Shown here in pieces: positions 44,081-57,200 of a DNA stretch of 64,000 bases. The notes below the pieces were generated by a model, which had not been told where the DNA came from, did no database searches, and was given only the letters and a program-made list of their open reading frames with translations. The position numbers and the translations under genes are program-made. Position 1 is the first letter of the stretch; each line of letters opens with the position of its first letter. Source of the stretch: Hyalella azteca (Eukaryota; Arthropoda; Malacostraca; Amphipoda; Hyalellidae); contig NW_025944001.1 of the NCBI RefSeq assembly GCF_000764305.2, forward strand, positions 1 to 64,000. The letters run 5' to 3'.

Positions 44081-44347
44081 TCGGCGTTGAAGAATAGGCC
44101 TCATGTGGCCTGTCGCCGATTCTTGTACTTTTCGTGACTTGTCCACAGGAGTTCTAATTAAAAACAGGTCCTTTGACCAGATCTTTTCCAAACTGAATAA
44201 TAGTTTGAAATAGCTACTAGACTTCCATCGGGTTCAATACGGTGCTAGGCATTTCAAGTCTGAACATATATTTTTCCACAGCTTTATCTAGTTTGTTCAT
44301 GAACGCGTTTGTACTCGGAGCGTCAACGATGTGATCGGGTAGGCTGA
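44081..44347 (-). mobile_element. LINE 3' end, copy 2
   Basis: Same family as 37921-38180. Minus strand LPDHIVDAPSTNAFMNKLDK then AVEKYMFRLEMPSTV to MEV-TAG (44217-44219), in one frame through LPDHIV, and the same 3' UTR. 5'-truncated. Confidence 0.9.
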
Positions 44348-44934
44348 TAGTCTAAGAAGATTTTTCGTAGTTTGAAGAAACTATATATAACGTGGAAATT
44401 CCAGTGGTCGAATATATTTTCGACCTATGAATACAAGGCAATAAGCGAGCATACAACGTTTATTATATCCATCTAGTGTTACCAATGGATGGAATACATT
44501 CATCTTCAGTTATATAATTTAACTGAAACAATGACAACCTTGAATCTTTCGATTCACTGCCATCCACACAAGCAAAGACTCTCAAGTGCGTGGAGCCGTC
44601 GTGTAACTAAGGGAAAATTACCGTATCATACATGTTGGTCTCTCCTAATAATTAATTCGTTCAATCGGTTCTATAATTGGTTTAAAAATCTTTTTGCTTG
44701 CCGTCTGACAAAAGCAGGTGGCGTCATTTATATAGGGTTAAGTGGTCTTACTCCAGATAATTTGTCTTGCGTCATCCAACTCTATGCTTTCGATTGTTTT
44801 CTAACATTTCATGGGTCTAGCACCAATTTACCGTGCGCCTTGTTTTGTTTTATGTGCCATTTTTTTAGTCCACTCTTATCAGGGCCTTGCAGTTGCTTCA
44901 CCCGGATGCTTGTGGCAAATTAAAATTAACGTTT
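44348..44934. other. open frame of uncertain meaning
   Basis: A 144-codon plus-strand frame (44489-44923) is AT-rich, hydrophobic and without recognisable motifs. Chance is a sufficient explanation. Confidence 0.3.
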
Positions 44935-45240
44935 CTCCGCCGCGATGTTGAGAAATAATCATCATTGCTTTTCCGTCGCTGGGATGTCGGTGGCAAATTA
45001 TCGTTGTGTTGAATCGTAGGGGTGAAAGAGCTGATTATTTATCGCTGAGCTGCTCTGCTGAAGTGTTGAGGACTAATTATCCTGAATGGGTGTTACATTG
45101 CCGGTATGTTGAAAAATAATCATTATTTTTACTTCGCTGGAATGTCGAGGGCAAATTATCATTGTGTTGCATCGCCGGGATGTTGAGGACAAATTATCGT
45201 TGTGGTGCATCGTCGGGATGTTGGGGACTAATTATCGTAA
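44935..45240. repeat. degenerate ~37-bp repeats
   Basis: Repeated TCGCCGGGATGTTGAGGACA then AATTATCGTTGTGTTGCA in 6-8 diverged units. Confidence 0.75.
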
Positions 45241-46480
45241 GATCGACGTGTTTTTATGGCGGATGATTCAAGACGACATTCTATGAAAACATCTAATTAG
45301 TTCTCTTAGCACTGAACACGTAAACTTTCTCAGGTTAAATGAGCGAATAGAGTGAAGTAAAGCAGCTTACAAGCCTCTAATGATTCGAATGTTTAGCAAA
45401 GTTGCATGCGCATCGTGATGTTGTTATGTTTGAAGTCTCAAAAGTTTTACTGTAATTAAATATACGTTGTACACCTTAATGCTAAATGTTGTTGTTTCTT
45501 AAATTCGGTGATTACTGAATACTATAAATATATTGAAAACAATTCTATGAGTATTTTGCAAGTTATCCAACTCTCCAGGTAACGGCTGAGGAAAAAAGGA
45601 TTAGTCGCGTCAATGTGAGAGAAAGAATTTTGTTTAAAATAATTTTTTAAGTTCAAGCAAAGCCATATCTTTCTTGGCAGTCCAACTGTGAACGGAAACT
45701 TCCCATTAAAAATATTTTTATTTTGAAGATATTTTGCATCTTAGATATCTGCAACCATGATTGTCAAAATTATTTTCGTACAGCACCGAGAACAAAAAAT
45801 ATGAAAATTTTTTATTTAGCCTATAAATTCACGTAGTTTATCACTTAACAAATATTTTGACCACGGTCGGCCTCTACATTTGTTTTACTCGTTGGCCTCG
45901 CTGCGAGTCTGGGAGAGTCGAGGCCTTCTTCACACAATGCGAGAATTTCGAGCGAATTTTTCGATGGTTTGCAAAATCAATCACAATCGCACAAATTTGT
46001 TCCAGCATGAAATGCCCGCACCAAGGTTTTGCATTCTCTTTGAAATCGCAAAATAAGTTTTTAACTTTTCTCGTGCCGTTAGGCGGTAAATAAACAATGT
46101 TTTTGTGAGAACCAACTTGTAAGTTTCTGGAAATCAAATTGATGGCTGAAGCTTCCCTGGAACTTTATTAATAATTACATTCTTGTATTCTTATGAACTT
46201 GATTAGAAATTCTGAAACTTAAAAAATTGAACGAACTGTGAGAGTTCCAAATTTATTTAAAGCAAAATAATCTATGCGAGTAATTGTGACTTCTGATGTC
46301 TATAATTATTGACGTTAGGCATTCGCCTCAATACATGAATATCAGGATAAAAAAAATATCTATGAACGTAATACACGCAGAAAGGAAGCATGAACAGTCG
46401 CAAGATTTCCAAAACATGTAAAAGTTTATTCGTGTATAATTGAATCTCTAGCTCATGGCCCTGCACTTCAGATGCAATTC
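45241..46480. other. nothing recognised
   Basis: AT-rich. The open frames at 45857-46137 overlap on opposite strands and lack homology. Confidence 0.4.
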
Positions 46481-46481
46481 G

Positions 46482-46627
46482 GGGGCCATACTTTCAAAAC
46501 TCGCTAAGTGAACGTAAGTACTTACGCTCTATTTTCTTCTCAATGATTGGTGGATTTGGCTTGAAAGGCGGTCAATGATTGGCTGATGAACTTACGATCT
46601 CTTAACTTTTTTTGAAAGTATAGGCCC
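46482..46627. mobile_element. 146-bp MITE, copy 1
   Basis: Tips GGGGCCATACTTTCAAAA and (reversed) GGGCCTATACTTTCAAAA, with inner CGTAAGTACTTACG near the left end. A second copy lies inverted at 60862-61009. No target duplication could be set with confidence. Confidence 0.85.
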
Positions 46628-47454
46628 AGGTGCGTATACTCGATGAAGAGGCAGTGCATAACTTTGGTGAACAATTTTCATTTAATTTTGCGTCATAAAT
46701 AATCTGCAGCTAATCCGTGAGTCAGAGAAAAAATTGTTCACGCTTAATTAGATTACCATAAATAGCATAATGCATTAACATCGTATCAAGAGAATGATTC
46801 CATATGCAAGGATTATCCGGAGCATTTTTATTTAACTCTTAGTCAGGGAATAGAAATTAGAAGAAAATCGAACCAATAGTTCAAACCTAATATTATTATA
46901 GTCAACAGATTCTAAACCACTAATAATTTGTATCTGTAATATAAAGATATTCGACGTTATTCGATTAATGAACTTATCTAAACATATTTTAGGTTGATTT
47001 CAAAATGCATTATTAGCGAAGTTTATTTTTAGACTAATTACGGTATTTAATTACGCTATACAGCAGCGCTGCGACCGCCCTCCAGCGCATTATCGCCATG
47101 TAGCTACGTCTGTTGGAAAGCCACAGACTTCATTACGGAAACTCTAAATCATTTAGATATCAGGTGTAAATCTCACAACAAGGTCAAATGATATATAATA
47201 TATTTTTATGCAATTGTTATGGCATTGATAGGCCCCACACATGCACGACATAATTTTTTCCCTATGTTTCGGCGATCGTAAAGACAGACGTTATAGTCCT
47301 GCTATGATGAGGCGTCCGTAAAATAAGCAGAGCTGGCAATGTTCTGGCAATATTTTACTGGAAGCGGGCTCAATCAAGGGGCAAATAACAAATAAATTCG
47401 TTTTTAGCAACTAAATTGAGTTTACGACTCGCTTCTGAATCTAACCCAAGTAAA

Positions 47455-47660
47455 AATTAAGGGTGGCGCATCGATGATTATAGGTGGCGATGGTAGATTG
47501 CAGGTGGCGTAACGGTGGGTGGCCAGATCTGCCAAAAATCGACAATAAAACTCCAATAAATCGAGAGAGTGCCGAGTATAGGTGGCAGTCATCGATGAAT
47601 CATCGATGATTTATAGGATCTGAATCATCGATGGCACATTGCAGGTAAATCTCTTGTACG
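47455..47660. repeat. degenerate TCGATGATTTATAGGTGGC repeats
   Basis: Short scattered units of TCGATGAT, AGGTGGCG and ATAGGTGGC over 200 bases, too irregular for a period. Confidence 0.5.
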
Positions 47661-50377
47661 CCACCGCTAACTGTTTTCCCAAACAGCACAGTACACGAAG
47701 AAATTTGCCACTGTGATTTATTCAAGGTAGAAAGGAGTTATTGGGTTGCGGTTCATTCGAGATCCAGATGAAACCATGATTTCGTTCTGCGTGCTTGGCT
47801 TGTAAGATTTTGATTCACGTTTAATTTAGCGTGAATGCGGTAGGTACGAGTAAAACTGACGGACAGTTGTAGGGCGTTCACAAATTTTTCATGCTACAGT
47901 GAAGTAACTGAGCATGTATTGGACTGCTCCTGATATAAATTTTCCGAGTAGCAATGGAAAATTTTGTTGCGAAAAAGTTTTCCAAAAGATGATGGCGAAT
48001 TCAATTTTTCATGTGTATTGCATCTAACGGCCACCATCTTCCTGATATTGTTTTCAAAACATAAGTGTTTTAAATGGTATGTTATGCTAACTTCGAGGAA
48101 AATAAACTTTCTTCTTTATTTAACTCCATTACTCTTTTATTTCGCCTCAAGACTGCTCAATCGGTTCTGCCCCACCCTGTATACTGCGTAAATTTATTGC
48201 GAATTTTGTGTAGGCACCAAGTATGCTGTGCTTGAAATGTTGCGATCAATTGAGACTTGTATCATTAAGTATAAATTATATGGTTCGATTATGTGTGTTT
48301 CACGATATTTATATTATTTTAAAGTTTACGCATTTATCTCAAGCCACGTTGACGTAGTTGACAGCGGCCCGGTATCTCTAAAGCGCAGCGAGCAGCTACA
48401 CGAGTACACGTTCATACCTGTTGGGTTGGAGCACATCGGCGTTGAGCTTCTTTCTCATTAATCATTAACACGTCCTGCTTGGAATACGTGTTTTCCGGGT
48501 AATTTGCTTGTCAAAATAGTATCCTCTTTACGCAGAGGGATACGAGTAAAAATTCGGTTTTCTTTCGCTGACTTACAAAATGAGCCAATTCAAATTCACG
48601 TCTTGATAACTTGACATTGCGAACTGCTGCCCCTGAAATTCCGATTACTGGTAATCAGCTGTTATTAGCACGACCATGACAATGCAAATTTTATCTTGCC
48701 TCTCTTCAGAGCTGCTGAAATTAGAGAAATGTGAGGTTTAAACAAGATCCGGGTTGTATATATAAAACAGATGAGTTAGTGTGCAGTTGAAATATTACAA
48801 AATAAAAACTACATCAGGCTTGTTCAATTCTTGAGAATTTTCGTAATTTTTAAACAAATGTCAAAAGCGTTCTTTATGTTTACACACAAACAAGCTTGCA
48901 TTCCCTATAGTGTCAGTCTGAAACAATTTCAGCTTATTCCATTTGCTTTGATTGCATGAGCGAAATTATCTAAATCTCTTGTATTAGTATTGTGCCATTA
49001 TATTTTTCTCGAATTGATGCTTGGTTTTCAAAGTTTTAGTTAAACATACCTATATTTTAATATCTTGTCGTGTCAAATAAAACACACATGTGGTCCTGCA
49101 AAAGAATGAACCCAATTTAGAACCTCCCAATTTTTTATCCGTAGTTGTCCATAGCCAAATAAAAATAAAATGTGCTGGTAAGACATTGAGCGGCTTGGTG
49201 ATAAATCAATTTCTCTCACCTCATGATGTTGCAAAAAATCTAATTGTTTGCAATTCAAGCACCAAAGTACAAATTAATTATTTACTGTAGTATACCCTCC
49301 AATATTATGCTAGTATTAACTAAAGTTTCGCTTTCAACCCTCTCAGCTAGATTTAAATTCAGAGGCAGGTGCTAGATTATCTCAATTTTATTGTTTTCAT
49401 TTATTTCTTTTCAATTTCAGTATTCACGATCTAAAAGCGAAACGACGGTAACAAATATTTGCTTATTTGTCGAGAAAATTAATAAATATTTAATACCCTT
49501 GTTTCTTTCAGAAATTCATCTTACAGATTTCGCCGAAAAAATATACTACTGCAGAAAGTAGAAGACCTCAATTTCTGGCAAGAATTTGTCACAAAATCCA
49601 ATTTCGGGATTTCTGCAGCTTTATACGAGACAATTTCGACAAAAAAACGACAACTTATATGAGCTCATTAGGCCATTTCGCTGAGGCTTGATGCATGCCA
49701 GGCAACTCACGAAAAAGAAAGTAATAAAAAATGGTTTAAAATCTTTTTACGTTCATTGTCCATTATAAAACTACCTTGGATTAGACAGTGGCCTGTGTAG
49801 ACCTGCATTGGAGGGACTTTCGAGACTAGTATTAGCATTTTTAGGCATTGTCTTTCCTCTAGGTACATTATTGCAATAATGTTTGCATGCAACCAATTCT
49901 AAATCTGCGTGAACAATATTATTTGTCAATATATCTATGTAATGAACGAATAAATCGGGTTTGAAACTCGAAACAATAATTTATATTACATATATAGAGT
50001 CATCGGTATGATTCTTATGGAATTCGAAACGAGTAAATTTCTCCATCTGTACAGGCGATTACTAATGTGAAACGATCTGATCGATATGCAAAGAAAAAAA
50101 AATCACAAGTGTGAATCATTAAATCACAAGTGTGAATCATATTCATTACATAAATTTGTCATAATTTATATTTCTCTATTCTTATTCATTATAGACTATA
50201 TGCAATATTAACCTCATTTAAAATCTATTAGCTTGATATAAGAGAAAAGAATTTTCGTGTGTTTTAATAGTTTACTTGTGTGGTGCTAACGAAACGGCTA
50301 TTTGTTCATGTTTCAATTTGATTATTAGTTAAAAACTGGTAATCTTTCACTATTAAATTGAATTTTTTTTGTTTCAG
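47661..50377. other. probable GRK intron, no other gene
   Basis: AT-rich, upstream of the GRK exon. No earlier GRK exon (N-terminal helix or the first RGS-homology segment) was found on the plus strand by eye. Confidence 0.4.
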
Positions 50378-50451
50378 GTTATTTATTATTTAAAGACTTC
50401 TGCGAGACGATGTTCCTGGAGCCAGTCCCGCAACTCAAGTTCCTAGAAGAG
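50378..50451 (+). CDS. GRK2-type G-protein-coupled receptor kinase, one internal exon
   Basis: 74 bases between TTTGTTTCAG| and GAG|GTGAGT, phase 2 at the start (split G|GT codon) and phase 0 at the end, encoding (G)YLLFKDFCETMFLEPVPQLK and FLEE. This matches the exon of human GRK2/GRK3 and Drosophila Gprk1 encoding GYLLFRDFC...EFYEE, helices of the RGS-homology domain that binds Gq-alpha and packs on the kinase lobe. GRKs phosphorylate activated receptors at the plasma membrane. The next exon (IKKYEK in the family) and the kinase exons are not in the window, so the following intron exceeds 13.5 kb if the assembly is correct. A retrocopy is ruled out by the splice sites. Confidence 0.87.
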
Positions 50452-51295
50452 GTGAGTACTTAAGTTAGGTACAGGTTCTCGTGAGTGCGTGTCGCAACTT
50501 CCCGGCCGGTGCTGAAGAGCTTCTCGTAATTGAATAAGTCTTGTTGAATTCATACAAATGATGCATTCATCGGCTTAAAATCCACGGTGCAATATTACAG
50601 ACCTAAGATCGACTCGAGCTTGCATGGTAGGCTCTGCATCTGCTTTAATTTTCAATCGAGATTTTGATTTTTTTTTCAATTTTGAAGCGAGATACATTAC
50701 CTGCCGCTGTTGCAGTTCTGTCTTTCCAAGTGAATGTGAGATGAAGCTAGGTTATCTTCTAGGAGAATGGAGTGTCTTATTTTATAGTTCGAACATTTCA
50801 AGCTTTTAAATAGCCAATTATGTATCCAGACTTAATGCAAATTAGCGCTCTAAAATTCAATCGCTTCTCTAATGATAAAATTACAGCACTCTATTACTTC
50901 TAAAATTATGCTGTTTTAAACTTAAGCCACAATTCAACTTTAATAATCTAGTACACTCTCTATACTAACTAACGAATTTTCTCTCATACCTAGAAATTAA
51001 GCCGTATCCTATTTTTCGCGGTCAACTTTCATTAGATATGAGAAACGATAGGAAACTTTCACTTTTCATATTCCATGGCTGTAGTCTGTGCGTCCAAAGA
51101 AGCAGAGGCCCAATGAGCAGCACAGGAGCTATAGGAGCAGACCGTTACCCTGGGAGCCGACCTAAAATGTCATTAAATAAATAGGCCCGCGTCGTAAAGT
51201 GAGAGCCCGTGTTGTGCTCGCCGCCCTGGAATGGTTGCGGCTGGTGAGGCTATACACTGTACACACATGCCTCACTGCCTGTATGTGCTGTTTAC
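50452..51295. other. start of the GRK intron
   Basis: AT-rich, nothing recognised beyond the exon. Confidence 0.4.
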
Positions 51296-51445
51296 TTGTG
51301 GTGCTTTATGCTATGCACAGCTGATAACGAGCGTCTTATTCGTGATATGCTANAGCTGATAATGAGCGTTTTATTGGCTTTATGCTATGCACAGCTGATA
51401 ATGAGCGTTTTATTGGCTTTATGCTATGCACAGCTGATAATTAAT
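51296..51445. repeat. 39-bp array interrupted by an N
   Basis: Units of AGCTGATAATGAGCGTTTTA then TTGGCTTTATGCTATGCAC, about three copies, with N at 51353. Copy number is unreliable. Confidence 0.85.
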
Positions 51446-53880
51446 GAGCATCTTATTCGCGTCTGGGAATTTGTCGGTTCTACAGTATCAGACTATAGCT
51501 GTAAAAAGCGAACCATGAATTGACAAAATCATAAAAAAGATCATGCAAGAAATCGCCATTATCCCTCTGAGTCTTAATAATGACATATTGGCGCTTTGTC
51601 TATGTAATTCCAGCTGTTGACTCGCACAAAGACTGTTGTGTGTGAACTAAATGGCATTATAGAGTTAGCTGGTAATTATCCACGCCTGGCGACTTGAGCT
51701 TCAGTCTTTAATAGTGTGTATTGCTGAACATAAAATTGTTGTTTGGTTATTGAATATAAGAGTGGAAATAGAAATTAAAAGTTTTCGCAATTGCTGGAGC
51801 GTGCGAAGTTATATTTTTATTTTTGTTGTGCCATTAGTAGTATCGAATTTAACATGATTTATTCCGAGTATGTGCACAATTCGCTGCCAATTATTTTATT
51901 GTAAATAATGCCTATTGTTTTACGATCTCTTGTACTGCTAACGTTCCTGTTATTGTACTCGTAATATTTCTTTTTTTTCTATTATTTTTACTTCATTCCT
52001 GTATTCATGAATGTTATTGCTATGTTTACGTGTTGGTTGCGCTCTCAAAGCTCGGTACAAATAATTATTTTCGTCGAGGTTCTCGCTATTCATGGCTTCG
52101 CGATAAGAAACCGGGAAAATTAAAGGCTTCCAGACTTTGGGATTTATTTATTTATCCCTTCAGGCGAGGATGGTTAATTGCAAATAATAATGAGTAGAAA
52201 TTTAAGAAGAATCCCGGCTCGACCGTGTCGCAATGCTGAACGAATAAGCGTGGCTCTAAATTGTCTTTGAAGTGAATAGCTCGCCATGCTGGTTGAAATA
52301 ATGACTGCAGGCTAGCTTTCGACCTTGATAACGAGACAGGGACGAGAATTTTTGAACCTTGAGGCATTTTCCTTGTCTGGATTTGCGTGTTACGTGCTTG
52401 ACATCATTGTGATAATTGTTAAGTTAATGCTAGAGATTTTACGTATGAACTCCGGTATGTTTGAGAAGCAATATAATATTGGGTGTGAATCACACATTAT
52501 TCAGGGAATAACCGGCTTGCCTGTCTTGTGGTTGCGCCATGTATGAGTTCTTGTATTCTTAACCAATTTGGTAGTCCGTCAAAACGCGTTTTTTTATTGG
52601 CCTTACCACGATATCGATTGAAAAACTAGTCACTTTACCCAGCGTGACGTTACTTATTTTGAAACAGGATTTTTTATTGCGCGTCCAATAATTGCGGTGA
52701 CTGTTAAGTCCAGCGTGATTCACTTCTTGAGTCACTCCATCAGAATATTAAAAACGAAGTTAATTGTGTTGCTTCATCGAACGCAGCTCTCGATCGTGTG
52801 TCTCGCAACTTCAAGCTTGCTACCTGATCCTACAACTTAGCGTCAGTCTCTTTAAAAAAGATAAATTTCTCCTGTTTCTTGAACATCAAATTCCAAAGAT
52901 TTTTTAATGCAAATGAGCAGAAAATCCTTTTCAGAATGTTTACTTACTTGTAATGGAGCTCGATGTCTGCAAACTAAAGTAAGGTGATTGAATTTAAATT
53001 GCGTTAGATAAAATTGATCTTTGTACATCCGATGAATTTTAAAAAACACCGTTCAAAATGACATGCTTCGAGGATTCAACACAGCACGTCGTTGAATGCT
53101 GCTGCTAGTGGCAGGTCAAAATATCAGAGATAACTGACGTTGATTTATTATCTTATTATCTCGATAATTAGCCTTGCTGGCAGCATTGAGAAATAATGAT
53201 ATACTCATCACGAGCTTCTCGATGCAAGTTCAGTTCTTTTGATGTCTCAATGTTTCGTAAATTGATTTGATTACTCTAACGGCTGTTTGTGATGTTTGTG
53301 ACATTCGATTTCTCAACACATTAGTTTACTATTTGATGAACGCCCCATTGAATTTATCAAGTTGGTGGCGTAGTTATTGATGAACGACATATTTATCATA
53401 AAAAAGATTATACATGTTTAAGCTTTATCATGATAAGTGTGGCAGGGATCAATGATGTTCGAGCAAAAAATCCTAATAGTATAGCATTGACCCGATTAAG
53501 CAAGATTTTATCCAGCCACGGCGGATGGATCAGCTACAAAATTTCCAGGTTTAGCAAATTTTTATGATAGGATGAACCCAAGTTCAGAAATTTTCAGTAG
53601 ACTTCTTTAATTTTTCACATTTTCTGTTAGTTCTGCTGTGTTGCCACCAAACCTACTGGCGAGCCTCAATAGACATTATTTAATAGATATTGTTTGATCA
53701 TTTTTTTGACGAATCACCATAATACCACGCGTAACTTCAACTTCAACTGAGAAATGTAAGTTTCCTTGTGTTATTTTCAGTTCTGTATTATCGCTTTTTT
53801 TGGTAAGCTGTAGCCTGCTTGTTGAGATATTAAGTGCAACAAGTCTGAGCAAGACGGCGTAATTAATTTAAACAGCAATT
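51446..53880. other. intron-like, no gene
   Basis: AT-rich, no coding or transposon signal that I can support. Confidence 0.4.
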
Positions 53881-53999
53881 ACAGCAGTGACACTTCCATT
53901 GCCTACCAAGCACCTCTTTGACGTCACAGAGGCGCTGTCTCCGCACGTCCCGGCCTGCCGTCCTCAGTCGCTGAAAAATTTGGTCAAATTGTCCTAAGT
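53881..53999 (+). other. GC-richer coding-like stretch
   Basis: Plus frame LPLPTKHLFDVTEALSPHVP then ACRPQSLKNLVKLS and a stop, directly abutting the 46-bp array. It does not fit any GRK segment. Could be an exon of a nested gene or chance. Confidence 0.2.
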
Positions 54000-54216
54000 T
54001 TGACACACTTTATAACCTACTACACGAACAGAGGTAGTCCTAAGTTTGACACACTTTATAACCCACTACACGAACAGAGGTAGTCCTAAGTTTGACACAC
54101 TTTATAACCCACTAACACGAGCAGAGGTAGTCCTAAGTTTGACACACTTTATAACCCACTACACGAACAGAGGTAGTCCTAAGTTTGACACACTTTATAA
54201 CCCACTACATGAACAG
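54000..54216. repeat. 46-bp minisatellite
   Basis: Five copies of CCTAAGTTTGACACACTTTA then TAACCCACTACACGAACAGA and GGTAGT, nearly identical, the third with one insertion. Confidence 0.93.
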
Positions 54217-57200
54217 AAAGCGCACTAACTACTGATATGCCCTGCTGCTGAGCTAAACTCTGTCAGTATGATTCACACCAGGGCGAAAATTGCATCGTTA
54301 TTTGAACAAAATCTCGCTTATTACTCTGAGTGGTGACACCGAAAGAGGCAGGCAACAAATATGAGCTTCATGAGCTCAACTTGCATGGTCACATGTTTTA
54401 TTCTATATTCAAAGAAGCTCGGGATTTCCCGTCTATGATGTGCATCATTTAAGTTAAATGCAAAATGCAGTTCCTGGTTAGCGAAAAGATTTCATGATTT
54501 GCATATTCATCAATTTAGCCTCGCATCCGCCTATTTCTCAGCAGTTATATCACGCCTTGATATATACTGGCTCGGAGCCCTCAAACCTTTTTCTTGAATT
54601 CCATCTAAATGCTTCTTGATGTAAGAGCTACATTTAAGGCCTCTCCAATATCTTCTACGATACTTTGCTTCAAAGTTACGAATTATTAGATGGAGCGTTT
54701 TCTCGATCTTTATCGTACTTTTTGATTATTTATTATGTCACTGCAGCTTGTAAAATGTATACATATGTGAAAAGTCATTGATTTAAATTTTCAAGGTCGA
54801 GCAGTTTTTCAGATGACGTGAATCATGTACTTATTTTCGCCAAAATTTCTGTATTCAATGCTTCCTATAACTTTAAAATGAAGGTTGTTACTTCGAAACG
54901 TCGTTAATAAATTAAAATTACTTCCTTAAACATGCATTTTGATCAACTAACGTCATCTTAATCAATGAATTCGCTGGTCATTAAAGTCCGTGTTTACACG
55001 AGCCTATTCTGCCATCTAATACTAATATGTGAAAAATGTATACATATGTTCCGAGCGTTGAATGCTTGCTAAAATTAGGAAAATGAAAAATACAAATCAC
55101 TTGTATTGTTGTATATGGTTAAGGATATGGTTGCGCAGTGTGCACGTGTCAATTTAAAATGCATCTGTTACGAAATAGGGTTCGAAAATTTATCGTGCAT
55201 ACATCAGAAAACTCCCCACCGACCAATGTTTACTTGCATTGACTAAATGTGACGACTAAAATGTACTTTTCCCCCTTTAACTAAGATGCTGTTTTAAATC
55301 CGTTATCCGTTTATTCGTGGATATTTCAACATTTGTTTTTGGTCTGCAAATATTTCCTGGAGTTTTTTCGGAGCGTTTTTTCGTCTATTCATTATTTTCT
55401 GGCGGCTAGACGGTCATCGTGCTAGTTATGATGTTATTTCAAGCTCGAACCCAATTTTGCTATCGCTTTTAATACTGAAGTTTTTTGCGAGTATCGAGTC
55501 GCCATGACTCGCTAAATAGACGATACCCGCTAAACTGTTTTCCGACTTGATATTCCTCATACCAGTCTCCGTTATATATCATTTGCTCACTCTTCATTAG
55601 CCTTCTGTAGAAGGTAATAACTAAGAAGTAAGATTATTACTTTTTTTGGGAGGGGATCAAGATTTTCCCTCTATCGTTCTGTCTCACTCCTTCCCACCTC
55701 TCTAGTTGAGATGTATCCTGGAGACACCTGCAGGATTAGACGTGTCGTCCTTAATTTAGTTGGCGCTAATGCCTCCTTATGCATGGTAATTATTGCGAAC
55801 CTGTTAGTGTCTTGTCGGCTTCCCCTAGCTTACTATGTACATTTAAATAACTCATGATCTATACGTGTGGAACCGGTTTTGCCGAGGTCAAACAAACATG
55901 CGGTTTGGTAGGTGAGTGACGTCAATGTTCGATTGATAAAAACATTTAAAATTCTCTTCACATTTGATCATCAAGATTGCGGCGCCACGGCGGTCTTTTT
56001 ATGTTACTTTTTTTTGTCAAGCCGGGGCAATGGATCAAACGTGTTGGTCGCTGGTGGCTCGCGCACTGATATGTTACTGATTACACATTATTGAATCATA
56101 TTCAAAATAGTAAGTTTATTATTATAGAGCATTTTACCTATCATGAAGCCATCTAAAGGAAGTGCGAATATTGCTTACGATCGGTATTATATATCTTCTG
56201 GCTTTGGGAACGAATTTTTCAGAAGCGTCTCTGAAATTTGAATGACAAGATATATATTTTTAATCTAAGTCCTCATTTCGTTTATGCGATAGATATCGTT
56301 ACCTGTTATGCCCATTAAAAATTATGTAGAAACGATGCATTTTAAGCTCTAGGACGGGTTTATCTAACCTTCAAGGGGGCAGCTGGTAGGCACAGAGTCC
56401 GTCTTCGGAACCGGTTACCGAGGCCAAAGTCTCGTGAATTTCCTCGAACCTGGAATGGAGAGCACAGTCATGTTTATTATTCTGATGAAACCGCAGTAAT
56501 AAAACTCCTATTCGTTCTGATTGATCGTCAATATACGAGATTCAACTTATTAAAAAATTGTCTCATTACACGGTACAAGTGAGTCAGCTTTGTTGGATAC
56601 GCTACTCCACATCTGAAATTAGTTTACGCACAGCCAGTATGAAGGGAGTGCCGCGATAGCGTAAGTGAATACACTCGTTGCTCGTGTTCGCATTTTAACG
56701 ATGTCGCTCACATATGTCTGTAATTTTAAATCCATCGCGAAAATTACATCTCACATTTTCTCGTATAGAGCTGAAAATTCCTCGAATGAAAATTTCGCTG
56801 GAAACGCGACGTGATCAGCTTCTAAGTCGTGGCATGTTTTGCGCATTACGAGGCATATATTACATGGGTGCTCGCCTTGTCCTTTGAGCTCATGAAGAAA
56901 GGTAGGCCGAGCTGCCGCTTGTTTATTGCTGCCTCACATGCTGCTTAGTGAGGCTTTTAGCCACTTCAGTGCTTTACTTTCTTTGTGTGGCTTTCATGTC
57001 GTCTAAAAACCAAGGGTTTGTCGCTAGAAGAAGTAGCGATGGCGGTCCGCTTCCTCCAGCACTAAAAGTTTCCTAACTGGATTTTCCCTGACGCTGCTTT
57101 CTATGCCAGGTTAGAGATGTGAGTTACAACGCATATTTCACTCCTTATAGACCGTCTGCGACCTTTACGTCGCGTGCAAGCTTCTCTCCAAGAGTTGCGT

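Noticed and set aside
44489..44923. 144-codon gene
   Set aside because: Same reasoning; no motifs and no splice or poly(A) context.
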